Assembly: GCA_949283205.1 (NCBI GenBank)
Contig: CASDSD010000037.1
Coordinates: forward strand, 62,001-126,000
Reading direction: 5' to 3'
Source of the DNA: an uncultured Alistipes sp.
Lineage (GTDB): Bacteria > Bacteroidota > Bacteroidia > Bacteroidales > Rikenellaceae
DNA length: 64,000 nucleotides
Position numbers and translations under genes: made by a program. Below the pieces are notes generated by a model. That model had not been told where the DNA came from and did not search any database. It saw only the letters and a list, made by a program, of their open reading frames with translations. This document shows, piece after piece, positions 26,018 through 34,859 of this stretch. Position 1 is the stretch's first letter. The number at the start of each line of letters is the position of its first letter.

Positions 26018-26939
26018 TCCGTCTGCAGCCGAAATTTTCTCCGTGGCCGCAGGAGGCGGCCGTCTCGAATGGCGTTTTGATATGGGAATGGAATCGTCGG
26101 CCGGATATGCCGGCCTTCATGCGGCGCGCGATGTCGACGGCAGCGTCGCGCCGGTTCTTCTGCGGCATGGGTATTATGTCATGGCTGTTGCCGAGGCCTC
26201 GGCCGTGGACGGCAGCGCGACGGGGCGTACGCGTTCCGATTTCAACGATTACACGATGTTCTGCATGGCTCCATCCCTCGTCGGGGGAATGTCGTACTGC
26301 TTGTCGGGCGTCGTGCCCCGCAGGTGGCTGCTGATGACGGCATGTACGCCGTCATCTGTTCCAATGACGCCTCCGAAGGGGGCCTACGGCTACACCTTCT
26401 TCGGCTATGCGCCGCGTGAGGCGTTGCATCTCTCCTCTGCGGAGTATGATGTGCTGTCGGAGTGCGTGGATGACATGTGCCGAGAACTGCCGCACGAGGA
26501 GGACCGCTACAAGAGGAGTATACTGTCGCGTCATGCGATACGCATGATGGATTACATAGGGCGTTTCTACGAACGTCAGTTCGCCGTACGGGAGGTTGCG
26601 TGTTGCGACATGTCGGCACGCTATACCGCCCTTGTCGATGACTACATATGGTCTGGGCGGCTCTGCCGTGACGGTATCCCGTCGGCGGCGGCATGTGCAG
26701 CGGCGCTGGGCATGTCGGAGGCGTACATGCGCGATATGCTCCGTTTCGTGACGGGGCATACGCACGAATATTTGGTGGCGGCGAGGCGTATCGATGCCGC
26801 CCGGCGCATGCTCTCGTCGCACTGCCTGTCGGTGGGCAAGATCGCCGAACAGCTCGCATTTGCGTCGGAGGACTCCTTCAGGTTCATATATAAGAGGATG
26901 ACGGGACTTGCGCCCGAGCAGAGCGTCGCCGAGGCGTGA
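25995..26939 (+). CDS. AraC-family transcriptional regulator, diverged paralogue
   Basis: A 314-residue protein clearly related to the preceding one: YTFFGYAPREALHLSSAEYD and MMDYIGRFYERQF match the upstream YTFFSYETREALHLSEQE and YCMRFYERQF. The sensor half (residues 1-130) has diverged. The C-terminal double HTH is recognisable (AAALGMSEAYMRDMLRFVTGH, IAEQLAFASEDSFRFIYKRMTG) but less typical, with LAFASEDSF in place of LGF.S..HF. The start at 25995 overlaps the upstream gene; later ATGs (for example 26083) are possible. Confidence 0.85.
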   Translation: MSSVPGRNPSAAEIFSVAAGGGRLEWRFDMGMESSAGYAGLHAARDVDGSVAPVLLRHGYYVMAVAEASAVDGSATGRTRSDFNDYTMFCMAPSLVGGMSYCLSGVVPRRWLLMTACTPSSVPMTPPKGAYGYTFFGYAPREALHLSSAEYDVLSECVDDMCRELPHEEDRYKRSILSRHAIRMMDYIGRFYERQFAVREVACCDMSARYTALVDDYIWSGRLCRDGIPSAAACAAALGMSEAYMRDMLRFVTGHTHEYLVAARRIDAARRMLSSHCLSVGKIAEQLAFASEDSFRFIYKRMTGLAPEQSVAEA

Positions 26940-27006
26940 TCGTGTCGTAGGCGTGAAAGGCTATGCGGTGCCGGTACGGATGTGGATGTCGTGACCGCCG
27001 CCCGTG

Positions 27007-28920
27007 TTAAAAATCGAATTTCACGCCTGCCATGACTGTGGCGCGCGGCATGGGGTATCCGGCATTTATCTCATAGCGCCGGGCCAGAAGGTTCTCGCCG
27101 CGGACCCATACCGAAACATGTCTGGCGGCGCGGAATGCGGCGCGCAGGTTCCACAGCACGAAATTCTCGGTGATGTATTCTCCGCTGCCGTTCGTCGGGA
27201 CGGCGGTGTAGAGTCCCGCCACATACTGTATTCCCGACGATATGTTCCATCTCCCGTGAAAGTAGAGGCCTTCGGCGTAGAGTTTGTGCTCGGGGGCGGC
27301 TACGACGGGATTCTCCATGTGCAGGAAACTGTAGTTCGCGCTTGCCTGCCACGAGGCGCCGATCCTGTATGCAGCCTCGACCTCGACACCCGCATTGTCT
27401 ATCTTGCCGGTATTCATGTTGAGCGGCGTGGCTCCCTGGCGGGGAACGGTGACGATCATGTCGGTGCCGTCGATGTAGAATATGTTTATGCCGTATGATA
27501 ATCTCCCGCCGAGGAGTCGTTGCGAGAGCGACGCCTCGTAATTCCACATGCGTTCGGGCTGCAGGTCGGGATTCTGCGGCGGGAACATGTACATCTCGCG
27601 GATGGTAGGGTAGCGGAATCCCTTTGCCGCCGACAGTTTCACCTCGACGTTTCGGGGCAGGTGGAGCGAGAGACCTGCCTGCGGCACCCACTCGGTGCCG
27701 ATATGCGAGTGGTGGTCGACGCGCAGGCCGGCATCGAACGTCACAGCATGACCGATATGCTGCCTGAAGTCGATATATCCTGCCACCTCGTGGGCGCTGT
27801 TGTCGGCGATCTGTGAGTCCTGTCCGGCGTTGTCTCCCTCGACATGTCGGTTCCAGGCCCTGCCGCCGAAGCGGTAGTAGTCGGCACCGGCCGTCAGGCG
27901 GTTGCCTGCGAAGAGCTGTACGCTCTGGTATATCGAGGCTCCCGTCATCATGTCTCGCGAATTGAACCGGTAATCGAGCGGCGCCTCGTCGGCCGCATGT
28001 CCGTCGTTTATCCGGTGCCGGCCCCAGTTGTAGAAGAGGCTGACGGCACCCGACGTGGTGCCGTAATCGTTCTCTACGGCGAGCGATGCCATGCCGCGTG
28101 TGATGCTCTGGTCGGCATCGAGCAGCGGCTCGGAGATGCTGCCGGGTTGTGAGGCGTTGAAGTGGTTGATGTCGGCATCGGCGCGGATGTCCCATGCCGG
28201 CGACATGTCGTAGCCCAACTTTACGAACCCTCCCGTCTGGTCGAATCCCATGTCGGCGCGGTGGCCGTCGGTGCGGTCGTATGAGATGTCGACGGTCGAG
28301 GAGAAGCGGCCCTTGCGCAGTCGGTTCGTCGCCTCCGTCTGCAGGGTATTGTACGACCCGTATCCGATCTCGATATCGGTACGTATGCCGTCGCCCTCCA
28401 TCTGCCGCGTCACTATGTTGACCACGCCGCCCATGGCGTTCGACCCGTAGAGGACGGATGCCGGCCCGCGCAGCACCTCGACGCGTTCGGCTGCGGCCGA
28501 ACGGTAGGCATCGGCTATGGGGTGCCCCATGAGCCCCATGTATTGCGGATGGCCGTCGATGAGCACCATCATGCGTCCCGATCCCCCGCTCAGGCCGCGC
28601 AGCGACATGGCTCCGGCAGCGCCTCCCGAGACGCCGTATCCCATTACTCCGCGTGCGGTGACGAAGAGTCCCGGTATCTGCTCCGTAAGGAGCGGCAGCA
28701 GCGACGGCTGCATGGCACGGTCGATGGACGCGCGGTCGATCGTGGTGACGGTCATCGGCAGGTGGCGTATGTCGGTGCTGTTGCGTGTGCCCGTCACGAC
28801 CACCCGGTCTATGGCGTGTGCCTTTTGAGTGTCGAGGCTATCTGTTCGTGCGGGTTTCTGCGCCGCTGCAGCCATGGCAGCAAGGCACAGGACCAGGGTC
28901 AGGCATATGTGTCTGTTCAT
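27007..28920 (-). CDS. TonB-dependent outer-membrane receptor
   Basis: Ligand-gated importer of 637 residues. The signal peptide is MNRHICLTLVLCLAAMAAAAQ. The plug domain begins at IDRVVVTGTRNSTDI (TonB-box-like VVVTGT), with the plug motifs VLRGPASVLYGSNAMGGVVNIVTRQ. A 22-strand barrel follows, ending in ATVMAGVKFDF with a terminal aromatic. It lacks the carboxypeptidase-like N-terminal domain and the partner SusD of glycan uptake systems, and looks like a siderophore, heme or cobalamin receptor. The substrate is unknown. The longer upstream open frame was rejected for lack of a signal peptide start and because it crosses the -7 box. Confidence 0.92.
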   Translation of the reverse strand: MNRHICLTLVLCLAAMAAAAQKPARTDSLDTQKAHAIDRVVVTGTRNSTDIRHLPMTVTTIDRASIDRAMQPSLLPLLTEQIPGLFVTARGVMGYGVSGGAAGAMSLRGLSGGSGRMMVLIDGHPQYMGLMGHPIADAYRSAAAERVEVLRGPASVLYGSNAMGGVVNIVTRQMEGDGIRTDIEIGYGSYNTLQTEATNRLRKGRFSSTVDISYDRTDGHRADMGFDQTGGFVKLGYDMSPAWDIRADADINHFNASQPGSISEPLLDADQSITRGMASLAVENDYGTTSGAVSLFYNWGRHRINDGHAADEAPLDYRFNSRDMMTGASIYQSVQLFAGNRLTAGADYYRFGGRAWNRHVEGDNAGQDSQIADNSAHEVAGYIDFRQHIGHAVTFDAGLRVDHHSHIGTEWVPQAGLSLHLPRNVEVKLSAAKGFRYPTIREMYMFPPQNPDLQPERMWNYEASLSQRLLGGRLSYGINIFYIDGTDMIVTVPRQGATPLNMNTGKIDNAGVEVEAAYRIGASWQASANYSFLHMENPVVAAPEHKLYAEGLYFHGRWNISSGIQYVAGLYTAVPTNGSGEYITENFVLWNLRAAFRAARHVSVWVRGENLLARRYEINAGYPMPRATVMAGVKFDF

Positions 28921-28980
28921 TGTCCGTGTGTGCGGGCCGCTCATGTCGTGTATCGTCGCGGACATGCGGTTCCCGCCATG

Positions 28981-28988
28981 CAAAAATA
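28981..28988 (-). promoter_or_regulatory. -7 box TATTTTTG of the TonB receptor gene
   Basis: TATTTTTG on the minus strand, 60 nt upstream of the ATG at 28920. No Fur-like or riboswitch structure is evident in the leader. Confidence 0.5.
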
Positions 28989-29111
28989 GTGTAAAAGGGG
29001 AATACGTCGGCGTATATGGATTATCGGTATGCGTACCCTTATCCTCGTTTATCCTTGTCGTATCCGTTCGTTGTCGCGTCGTTGGGCGGCGCGTGCCGGT
29101 ATTGGCGAAAA

Positions 29112-29142
29112 TGCCCCCGCAGGCAATTCGCCTGCGGGGGCA
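29112..29142 (-). terminator. Intrinsic terminator of glnS
   Basis: A perfect 13-bp stem TGCCCCCGCAGGC/GCCTGCGGGGGCA with the loop AATTC, followed on the minus strand by TTTTCGCC. It lies 31 bp downstream of the glnS stop. Confidence 0.88.
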
Positions 29143-29173
29143 CTCCATTGCCGGGGCAGTGCGTCGCCTGCGG

Positions 29174-30856
29174 CTATTTGTTTATCTTGGCCCAAGAGTC
29201 CTTGAGCGTCACCGTGCGGTTGAAGACGGGGCGCTCCGCCGTGGAGTCGGTGTCGGGACAGAAGTAGCCTACACGCTCGAACTGGTATGTCTGTCCCACG
29301 GGGGCGTCCTTCAGCGAGGGCTCGAGGTAACCCGTAACCTTGATCATGGAGTCGGGGTTGAGGTTGTCCTCCCACGACTGCTGTCCGGCCGAGGTGTCGA
29401 AGGGGTCCTCGGTGCGGAACAGCGGGTTGAAGAGGCGTATCTCGGCCTCGACGGCATGCGGGGCCGACACCCAGTGGATGACGCCCTTCACGCGGCGGCC
29501 GTCGCTCGACGAGCCTTCGCCCGACATGGGGTCGTATGTGCAGTGCAGTTCGACTATGTTGCCCTCGGCGTCCTTTACCACCTCGTCGCACTTGATAAGG
29601 TACGAGTAGCGCAGGCGCACCTCGCCGCCCGGGCTCAAACGGAAATATTTCTTGGGCGGGTTCTCCATGAAGTCGTCGCGGTCGATATATATCTCGCGCG
29701 AGAATGGCACGTCGCGCATGCCTGCCTCTGGATCCTCGGGGTTGTTCACCGCCTTGCGCATCTCGACCTTGCCTTCCTCCCAGTTGGTGATTACCACCTT
29801 GAGGGGGTTGAGTACGGCCATGCGGCGCTCGGCCACCTTGTTCAGATCCTCACGCACGCAGTATTCGAGCTTGCCGAGGTCTATGACGTTGTCACGCTTG
29901 GCCACGCCCACCATCTCGGCGAAGGCGCGTACCGAGGCGGGCGTGTAGCCCTTGCGGCGCAGGGCGCAGATGGTCGGCATGCGGGGGTCGTCCCAGCCCA
30001 TGACGGCACCCTCCTTCACGAGCTTGAGAAGGTTGCGCTTCGACATCATGGTGTAGGTTAGGTTCAGTCGCGCGAACTCGTACTGGTGCGACGGGTATAT
30101 GCCCAGCGCCTCGATGAACCAGTCGTAGAGCGGGCGGTGTACGTCGAACTCCAGCGTACAGATCGAGTGTGTAATGTGCTCGATCGAGTCGCACTGCCCG
30201 TGGGCATAGTCGTACATGGGATATATGCACCACTTGTTCCCCGTACGGTGGTGTTCGGCGTGGATTATGCGGTACATGATCGGGTCGCGGAAGAGCATGT
30301 TGGGATGTGCCATGTCTATCTTGGCGCGCAGCACCTTCGCCCCGTCGGGGAACTCGCCGCGGCGCATGCGGTCGAACAGGTCGAGGTTCTCCTCCACCGG
30401 GCGGTTGCGCCACGGAGACTCCTTGCCCGGCTCCGAGATTGTGCCGCGCGTAAGGCGTATCTCCTCCTGCGACTGGTCGTCGACATAGGCGAGACCCTTC
30501 TTTATGAGTTCTACGGCCCACTCGTAGAGCTGGTCGAAGTAGTCCGACGCATAACGCTCCTCGGCCCATTGGAACCCGAGCCACTGTATGTCGCGCTTGA
30601 TCGAATCGACATACTCGGTATCCTCCTTTACGGGGTTGGTGTCGTCGAAACGCAGGTTGCACTTGCCGCCGTATTTCTTGGCCAGGCCGAAGTTTATGCA
30701 GATACTCTTCGCGTGACCTATATGCAGGTAGCCGTTCGGCTCGGGCGGGAAACGCGTCTGAACACGTTTTTCACCCTTGGCGATCGACTCTTCGATGATC
30801 TCCTCCAGAAAGTTGAGCTTCTCTTTGGGCTCGGTTGTCTGTGTATTTGCGTCCAT
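29174..30856 (-). CDS. glnS: Glutamine--tRNA ligase
   Basis: Class I synthetase charging tRNA-Gln, 560 residues (E. coli 554). It has the HIGH motif in [16 protein letters not shown] (residues ~38-53), LRFDDTNP, and the KMSKS-loop equivalent MMSKRNL. C-terminal anticodon-binding beta-barrels include [21 protein letters not shown]. The organism also encodes GltX (43.6 kb). It follows the outer-membrane protein gene by 48 bp. Confidence 0.96.
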   Translation of the reverse strand: MDANTQTTEPKEKLNFLEEIIEESIAKGEKRVQTRFPPEPNGYLHIGHAKSICINFGLAKKYGGKCNLRFDDTNPVKEDTEYVDSIKRDIQWLGFQWAEERYASDYFDQLYEWAVELIKKGLAYVDDQSQEEIRLTRGTISEPGKESPWRNRPVEENLDLFDRMRRGEFPDGAKVLRAKIDMAHPNMLFRDPIMYRIIHAEHHRTGNKWCIYPMYDYAHGQCDSIEHITHSICTLEFDVHRPLYDWFIEALGIYPSHQYEFARLNLTYTMMSKRNLLKLVKEGAVMGWDDPRMPTICALRRKGYTPASVRAFAEMVGVAKRDNVIDLGKLEYCVREDLNKVAERRMAVLNPLKVVITNWEEGKVEMRKAVNNPEDPEAGMRDVPFSREIYIDRDDFMENPPKKYFRLSPGGEVRLRYSYLIKCDEVVKDAEGNIVELHCTYDPMSGEGSSSDGRRVKGVIHWVSAPHAVEAEIRLFNPLFRTEDPFDTSAGQQSWEDNLNPDSMIKVTGYLEPSLKDAPVGQTYQFERVGYFCPDTDSTAERPVFNRTVTLKDSWAKINK

Positions 30857-30904
30857 TTTCAGATATTGTTTTTTGTATCGTTATTCTGTTGCGGTTGTAT
30901 GATT

Positions 30905-32002
30905 CTATCGCTTGCGGCCCAGGGATATGTCCTTGAGCAGGCGCACCGAGAGCTGCACCACCTGCTGGTTTCCCCAGCCCGTGCCGTCGTAGCGCATGGC
31001 CAGGTACGCCTTCACTCGCACCGTATCGTCGAAGAAGGCGCGGTCGAAGCCTATCTTGGTGCATGAGTATATGTTTTCGGTGGTGCCGAAGAATGTCTCG
31101 CCCGAATAGAGCTCGCCGCCGTACCCGTGAGGGAACTCCTCGCTGCGGAACGACGAATAGTATGGTTGCAGATTGGCTCCCAGGTATAGCTGCTCGTCGA
31201 TGAAGACGCCCCATTTGGACATGCGGGCCTGGAGCATGCCGCCGCCCGGCGTGCGGTACTTCTCCTCGTTGTCGCGGTCGCGCTGGAAGGTCTGTATGTA
31301 GTGCAGCTTTATGTCGAAGTCGAAATATGCGTTGAACGTCGTGCCGACATAGGGGTTAAGCGTGAGGTTGTCGTTCACGCAGTGGGGTATTATCTTGCTG
31401 CCGGCGAAGTGGAACATCATGAAGGCGTAGCCTCCGTAGAAGCGGCGGTGGTAGTTGTCGAACCAGTAGCGGCCTGCCGAGAGTATGCGGAACTTCTCGC
31501 GAGACTCCTCCGAGAACATGCCGCACCAGTCGACCGACATCTCGACATATCCGCGGCGGCCTTCGTACTGTCCCATGAAGCCCTGTATGCGGTTGTCGAA
31601 GAAGCGCATCGAGTCGCTGAGGATGGCCTCGGAGTAGTCGCCCAGCATCTTCTCGCGGGGGAATATTCCGGCGTATGCGGCTACCTTGTCGCTCTTGAAG
31701 CGGTAGTATGCCTGGGGGCGCGCCTTGGCGAAGACGACGGTGTTGTTTCCGAAGTCGGACCAGAGGTCCATGCCGAACATGAGGCGGTTCTTGTCGTTCC
31801 ATTGGATCCCGACCTCGGGCGTGAGACGCGACGAGAAGAGTGTCTGCGACTCGCCGAAACGGCAGTCGACATATTCGCGGTTGTCGAAATATGTGTCGAA
31901 CGATGCGCCGAGAACGACCTTGAAATCCTCCTGTGCGCGGAGTGCCGTGCCGGCGACCAGAAGCGCCGCAACCGTTAGCGACAGACGTAAGATGCGATTC
32001 AT
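30905..32002 (-). CDS. Predicted outer-membrane beta-barrel protein, unknown function
   Basis: A 365-residue protein with a signal peptide (MNRILRLSLTVAALLVAGTALRAQ) followed by alternating aromatic-rich strands such as GIQWNDKNRLMFGMDLWSDF, YRFKSDKVAAYAGIFPREKML and FYGGYAFMMFHF. The C-terminal segment VVQLSVRLLKDISLG fits a barrel closing strand. No family name could be assigned. The start at 32002 follows a promoter box by ~25 nt; an alternative ATG at 32020 would give an almost leaderless mRNA. It is divergent from the SpoU methyltransferase gene. Confidence 0.75.
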   Translation of the reverse strand: MNRILRLSLTVAALLVAGTALRAQEDFKVVLGASFDTYFDNREYVDCRFGESQTLFSSRLTPEVGIQWNDKNRLMFGMDLWSDFGNNTVVFAKARPQAYYRFKSDKVAAYAGIFPREKMLGDYSEAILSDSMRFFDNRIQGFMGQYEGRRGYVEMSVDWCGMFSEESREKFRILSAGRYWFDNYHRRFYGGYAFMMFHFAGSKIIPHCVNDNLTLNPYVGTTFNAYFDFDIKLHYIQTFQRDRDNEEKYRTPGGGMLQARMSKWGVFIDEQLYLGANLQPYYSSFRSEEFPHGYGGELYSGETFFGTTENIYSCTKIGFDRAFFDDTVRVKAYLAMRYDGTGWGNQQVVQLSVRLLKDISLGRKR

Positions 32003-32028
32003 TGCCTGAACTGTAAACATATGATCGG

Positions 32029-32036
32029 CAAAGTTA
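32029..32036 (-). promoter_or_regulatory. -7 box TAACTTTG of the outer-membrane protein gene
   Basis: TAACTTTG on the minus strand, 26 nt upstream of the chosen ATG; divergent with the box at 32059. Confidence 0.55.
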
Positions 32037-32058
32037 ATGTATTTCCTCCGATTTGTAT

Positions 32059-32066
32059 TACATTTG
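32059..32066 (+). promoter_or_regulatory. -7 box TACATTTG of the SpoU methyltransferase gene
   Basis: TACATTTG on the plus strand, 21 nt upstream of the ATG at 32088, so the leader is only about 15 nt. Its expected -33 region overlaps the divergent promoter box. Confidence 0.6.
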
Positions 32067-32087
32067 CCGCTCAAACAGACGTAAAAA

Positions 32088-32627
32088 ATGAGAAAAATAA
32101 CCAATGACGAGCTGCACCGCCCCTCGGTCGAGGAGTATGCCTCGATGGGGCGCATTCCGGTGACGGTGGTGGCGGACAACATACGTTCGGCGCAGAACGT
32201 AGGGGCGTTTTTCCGCACGTGCGACGCCTTTGCCGTGGAGCACCTTGCCCTGTGCGGCATTACGGCCGCGCCGCCTTCGCGCGAGATACACAAGACGGCG
32301 CTCGGGGCCGAGATGACCGTCGCGTGGAGCCGCCACGCCTCGACCGAGGAGTGCCTTGCCGGCCTGAAGGCCCGCGGATACCGGCTTTTGGCCGTGGAGC
32401 AGGTCGAGGGGGCCGTCATGCTCGACAGTCTGGAGATAGATCCCGGGGTGCATTACGCTCTGGTCTTCGGCAACGAGGTCGAGGGCGTGGGGCAGCAGGC
32501 CGTGGACATGTGCGACGGCGCCATCGAGATTCCGCAGGCGGGAACGAAGCATTCGCTCAACGTGTCGGTGGCCGGAGGCGTGGTGCTGTGGCCCTTTTTT
32601 GCGGCATTGCGTGCGTCGCTGCGCTGA
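32088..32627 (+). CDS. SpoU (TrmH) family RNA 2'-O-methyltransferase
   Basis: SAM-dependent ribose methyltransferase of the SPOUT fold, 179 residues. The three SPOUT motifs are visible: ADNIRSAQNVGAFFRTCDAF (motif 1, catalytic Arg), YALVFGNEVEGVG (motif 2) and EIPQAGTKHSLNVSVAGGVVLW (motif 3). There is no N-terminal L30-like substrate-binding domain. The RNA target, tRNA or rRNA, cannot be read from sequence. It has its own promoter and precedes panB by 85 bp. Confidence 0.9.
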   Translation: MRKITNDELHRPSVEEYASMGRIPVTVVADNIRSAQNVGAFFRTCDAFAVEHLALCGITAAPPSREIHKTALGAEMTVAWSRHASTEECLAGLKARGYRLLAVEQVEGAVMLDSLEIDPGVHYALVFGNEVEGVGQQAVDMCDGAIEIPQAGTKHSLNVSVAGGVVLWPFFAALRASLR

Positions 32628-32675
32628 CGGCGGAGGATTGGACGGGATAAATTTCGTATAGACACAAATTTTGCA

Positions 32676-32683
32676 TACATTTG
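32676..32683 (+). promoter_or_regulatory. -7 box TACATTTG of panB
   Basis: TACATTTG, 29 nt upstream of the panB ATG, with an imperfect TTTC 20 nt further upstream. Confidence 0.6.
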
Positions 32684-32712
32684 CAGACCAAAACAAAAAA
32701 TGTAACCAAACT

Positions 32713-33528
32713 ATGTCAGTAGCAGGTGCAGTCAGAGCCGTCACGACTCTGCGTTTGTCGGAGATGAAACAGCGCGGCGAGAAGATCGCCATGCTCACCT
32801 CATACGATTATTCCACGGCAAAGATCGTGGATGCTGCGGGTGTCGATGTGATCCTCGTGGGCGATTCTGCGGCCAACGTCATGGCCGGATACGAGACCAC
32901 GCTTCCCATCACGCTCGATATGATGATATACCATGCACGTTCGGTCGTGCGGGCGGTAAACCGGGCCCTTGTCGTTGTCGACCTTCCCTTCGGAACCTAT
33001 CAGGGCAATTCGAAGGTGGCGCTCGACTCGGCCGTGCGCATCATGAAGGAGACCGAGGCCGACGCCGTGAAGATCGAGGGCGGCGAGGAGATCCTCGAGT
33101 CGGTGCAGCGCATCCTCTCGGCCGGGATACCCGTCATGGGGCATCTGGGACTCACGCCCCAGTCGATACACAAGTTCGGCACCTATAACGTGCGGGCCAA
33201 GGAGGAGGCCGAGGCCGAGAAACTCCTGCATGACGCCCATCTTCTGGACGAGGCGGGCTGCTTCGGCCTTGTCCTCGAAAAGATTCCCGCGGCGCTGGCC
33301 GAGCGTGTCACGCGCGAGGTGAAGATGCCCACGATCGGTATCGGTGCCGGTTCGGGTGTCGACGGCCAGGTGCTGGTCATACACGACATGCTGGGCATAA
33401 CCAACGACTTCTCGCCCCGTTTCCTGCGCCGTTACGCCGACCTGAACGGTATCATGAGCGATGCCGTGAGCCGCTATGTGGGCGACGTGAAGAGCCGTGA
33501 TTTCCCTAACGAAAAGGAACAATATTAA
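32713..33528 (+). CDS. panB: 3-methyl-2-oxobutanoate hydroxymethyltransferase
   Basis: First committed step of pantothenate synthesis: ketopantoate from 2-oxoisovalerate and methylenetetrahydrofolate. It has 271 residues forming a (beta/alpha)8 barrel. Motifs are [34 protein letters not shown] (metal ligands), [29 protein letters not shown] and [19 protein letters not shown]. The decamer-forming core is complete. An in-frame ATG 42 nt upstream was rejected since it overlaps the -7 box. It is followed 18 bp later by the DPM-synthase-like gene. Confidence 0.95.
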   Translation: MSVAGAVRAVTTLRLSEMKQRGEKIAMLTSYDYSTAKIVDAAGVDVILVGDSAANVMAGYETTLPITLDMMIYHARSVVRAVNRALVVVDLPFGTYQGNSKVALDSAVRIMKETEADAVKIEGGEEILESVQRILSAGIPVMGHLGLTPQSIHKFGTYNVRAKEEAEAEKLLHDAHLLDEAGCFGLVLEKIPAALAERVTREVKMPTIGIGAGSGVDGQVLVIHDMLGITNDFSPRFLRRYADLNGIMSDAVSRYVGDVKSRDFPNEKEQY

Positions 33529-33546
33529 AGATTAAAGCCTAAGGCC

Positions 33547-34284
33547 ATGCGGAAGTTAGTCATAATCCCCACCTATAATGAGATCGCCAATATCTCGCCG
33601 ATGATCGACAAGGTGATGTCTCTGGCGGGCGCGTTCGATCTGCTGATTATCGACGACGGGTCGCCCGACGGTACGGCCGATGTGGTTCGGCGGCGTCAGG
33701 AGGAGTTCCCCGAACGGTTGTTCATGATCGAGCGCCGTGGCAAGCTGGGGCTCGGTACGGCCTACCTGGCAGGATTCCGCTGGGCGCTGGAGCGCGGTTA
33801 CGACTATGTCTTCGAGATGGACTGCGATTTCTCGCACAACCCCGACGATCTGGAGCGTCTCTACGCCTCGGCCGTGGAGAACGGAAATGACGTGGTTGTA
33901 GGTTCCCGGTACGTCTGCGGCGTGAATGTGGTCAACTGGCCCATGTCGCGTCTGCTGATGTCGTATTTCGCTTCGATGTATGTGCGTATGGTGACGCGCA
34001 TGCCGGTACGGGACGCTACGGCGGGATTCGTATGCTATTCGCGCCGTGCGTTGGAGAGTATCGACCTGGATGCCGTGCAGATGAAGGGCTACGGCTTCCA
34101 GATCGAGATGAAGTACACGGCATGGCGTCTGGGTCTGAAGATAGGCGAGGTGCCGATCGTCTTCACCGAGCGGCGCGAAGGCGCCTCGAAGATGAGCGGC
34201 GGAATCTTCGGTGAGGCATTTTTCGGAGTGTTGCGGCTGCCGTTTCGCACAATACGCGGTCGCAGTGGCGCATCGCGCAGGTAA
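33547..34284 (+). CDS. Polyprenol monophosphomannose synthase (DPM1-like GT2)
   Basis: Transfers mannose from GDP-mannose to polyprenyl phosphate on the cytoplasmic membrane face. It has 245 residues: the GT2 fold begins VIIPTYNEIANI, nucleotide and metal motifs are IIDDGSPDGT and EMDCDFSHNP, and the DPM-type signature is GSRYVCGVNVVNWPMSR. GYGFQIEMKYTAWRLG and VFTERREGASKMS complete the match. There is no membrane anchor domain, as in many bacterial homologues. It can supply donor lipid for the GT83-like transferase encoded at 34.9 kb. Confidence 0.88.
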   Translation: MRKLVIIPTYNEIANISPMIDKVMSLAGAFDLLIIDDGSPDGTADVVRRRQEEFPERLFMIERRGKLGLGTAYLAGFRWALERGYDYVFEMDCDFSHNPDDLERLYASAVENGNDVVVGSRYVCGVNVVNWPMSRLLMSYFASMYVRMVTRMPVRDATAGFVCYSRRALESIDLDAVQMKGYGFQIEMKYTAWRLGLKIGEVPIVFTERREGASKMSGGIFGEAFFGVLRLPFRTIRGRSGASRR

Positions 34285-34318
34285 CGCACGGTCTCGACGG
34301 CCGTGACGTCAGGATACC

Positions 34319-34360
34319 GACGGGAGGAGAAACATTGCATTTCTCCTCCCGTCTTGTTTT
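34319..34360 (+). terminator. Intrinsic terminator of panB/DPM-like transcript
   Basis: A 14-bp perfect stem GACGGGAGGAGAAA/TTTCTCCTCCCGTC with a 7-nt loop, followed by TTGTTTT, 34 bp after the stop. Confidence 0.88.
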
Positions 34361-34410
34361 GCCGTCGCATGTCATCTCATCCGGTTATGCACCGTCGGTC
34401 CCGGCGGGGG

Positions 34411-34824
34411 TCAGAACGTGAACAGGTAGTTCATGAAAAAGTTCCAGATGGTGACCACGCCTATGGCGAAGAGCTTTACGATGTAGAAGTTCCACTTCAT
34501 GCGCCCGTGCAGCAGGTATATGACCGAGGTGTTTATCGCCAGGCCCACGACCGAGATGCCGATGAAACGCAGGTATTGCTCGGCGATGTGGGGGTTTGTG
34601 CTGGCGAAGGTCCACATGCGGTTGAGAATGTAGTTCGACGTCGCGGCGCAGATGAACCCCAGCGCGTTGGCCACATACTTGTTGAACTTGAGCAGCTCCT
34701 TGCAGACGAACGTGATGCCGAAGTCGACGAAGACGCCGGATCCGCCCACGACACAGAACTTGAGGAACTTTTCGAGGAGTATCCTGTCGGTGAGGAAGGT
34801 TATCTTGTCGGTAAGGAGTGTCAT
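34411..34824 (-). CDS. GtrA-family membrane protein
   Basis: A 137-residue protein with four predicted transmembrane helices, starting around FLKFCVVGGSGVFVDFGITF, then YVANALGFICAATSNYILNRMWTF (family signature N..WTF), YLRFIGISVVGLAINTSVIYLL and FAIGVVTIWNFFMNYLFTF. GtrA proteins are thought to help translocate or present polyprenyl-phosphate sugars. It is the last gene of the envelope operon, 35 bp after the GT83-like gene. Confidence 0.92.
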   Translation of the reverse strand: MTLLTDKITFLTDRILLEKFLKFCVVGGSGVFVDFGITFVCKELLKFNKYVANALGFICAATSNYILNRMWTFASTNPHIAEQYLRFIGISVVGLAINTSVIYLLHGRMKWNFYIVKLFAIGVVTIWNFFMNYLFTF

Positions 34825-34859
34825 GCGTTCGGTCGTTTATCGGTTGTCGCAACGCCGTG

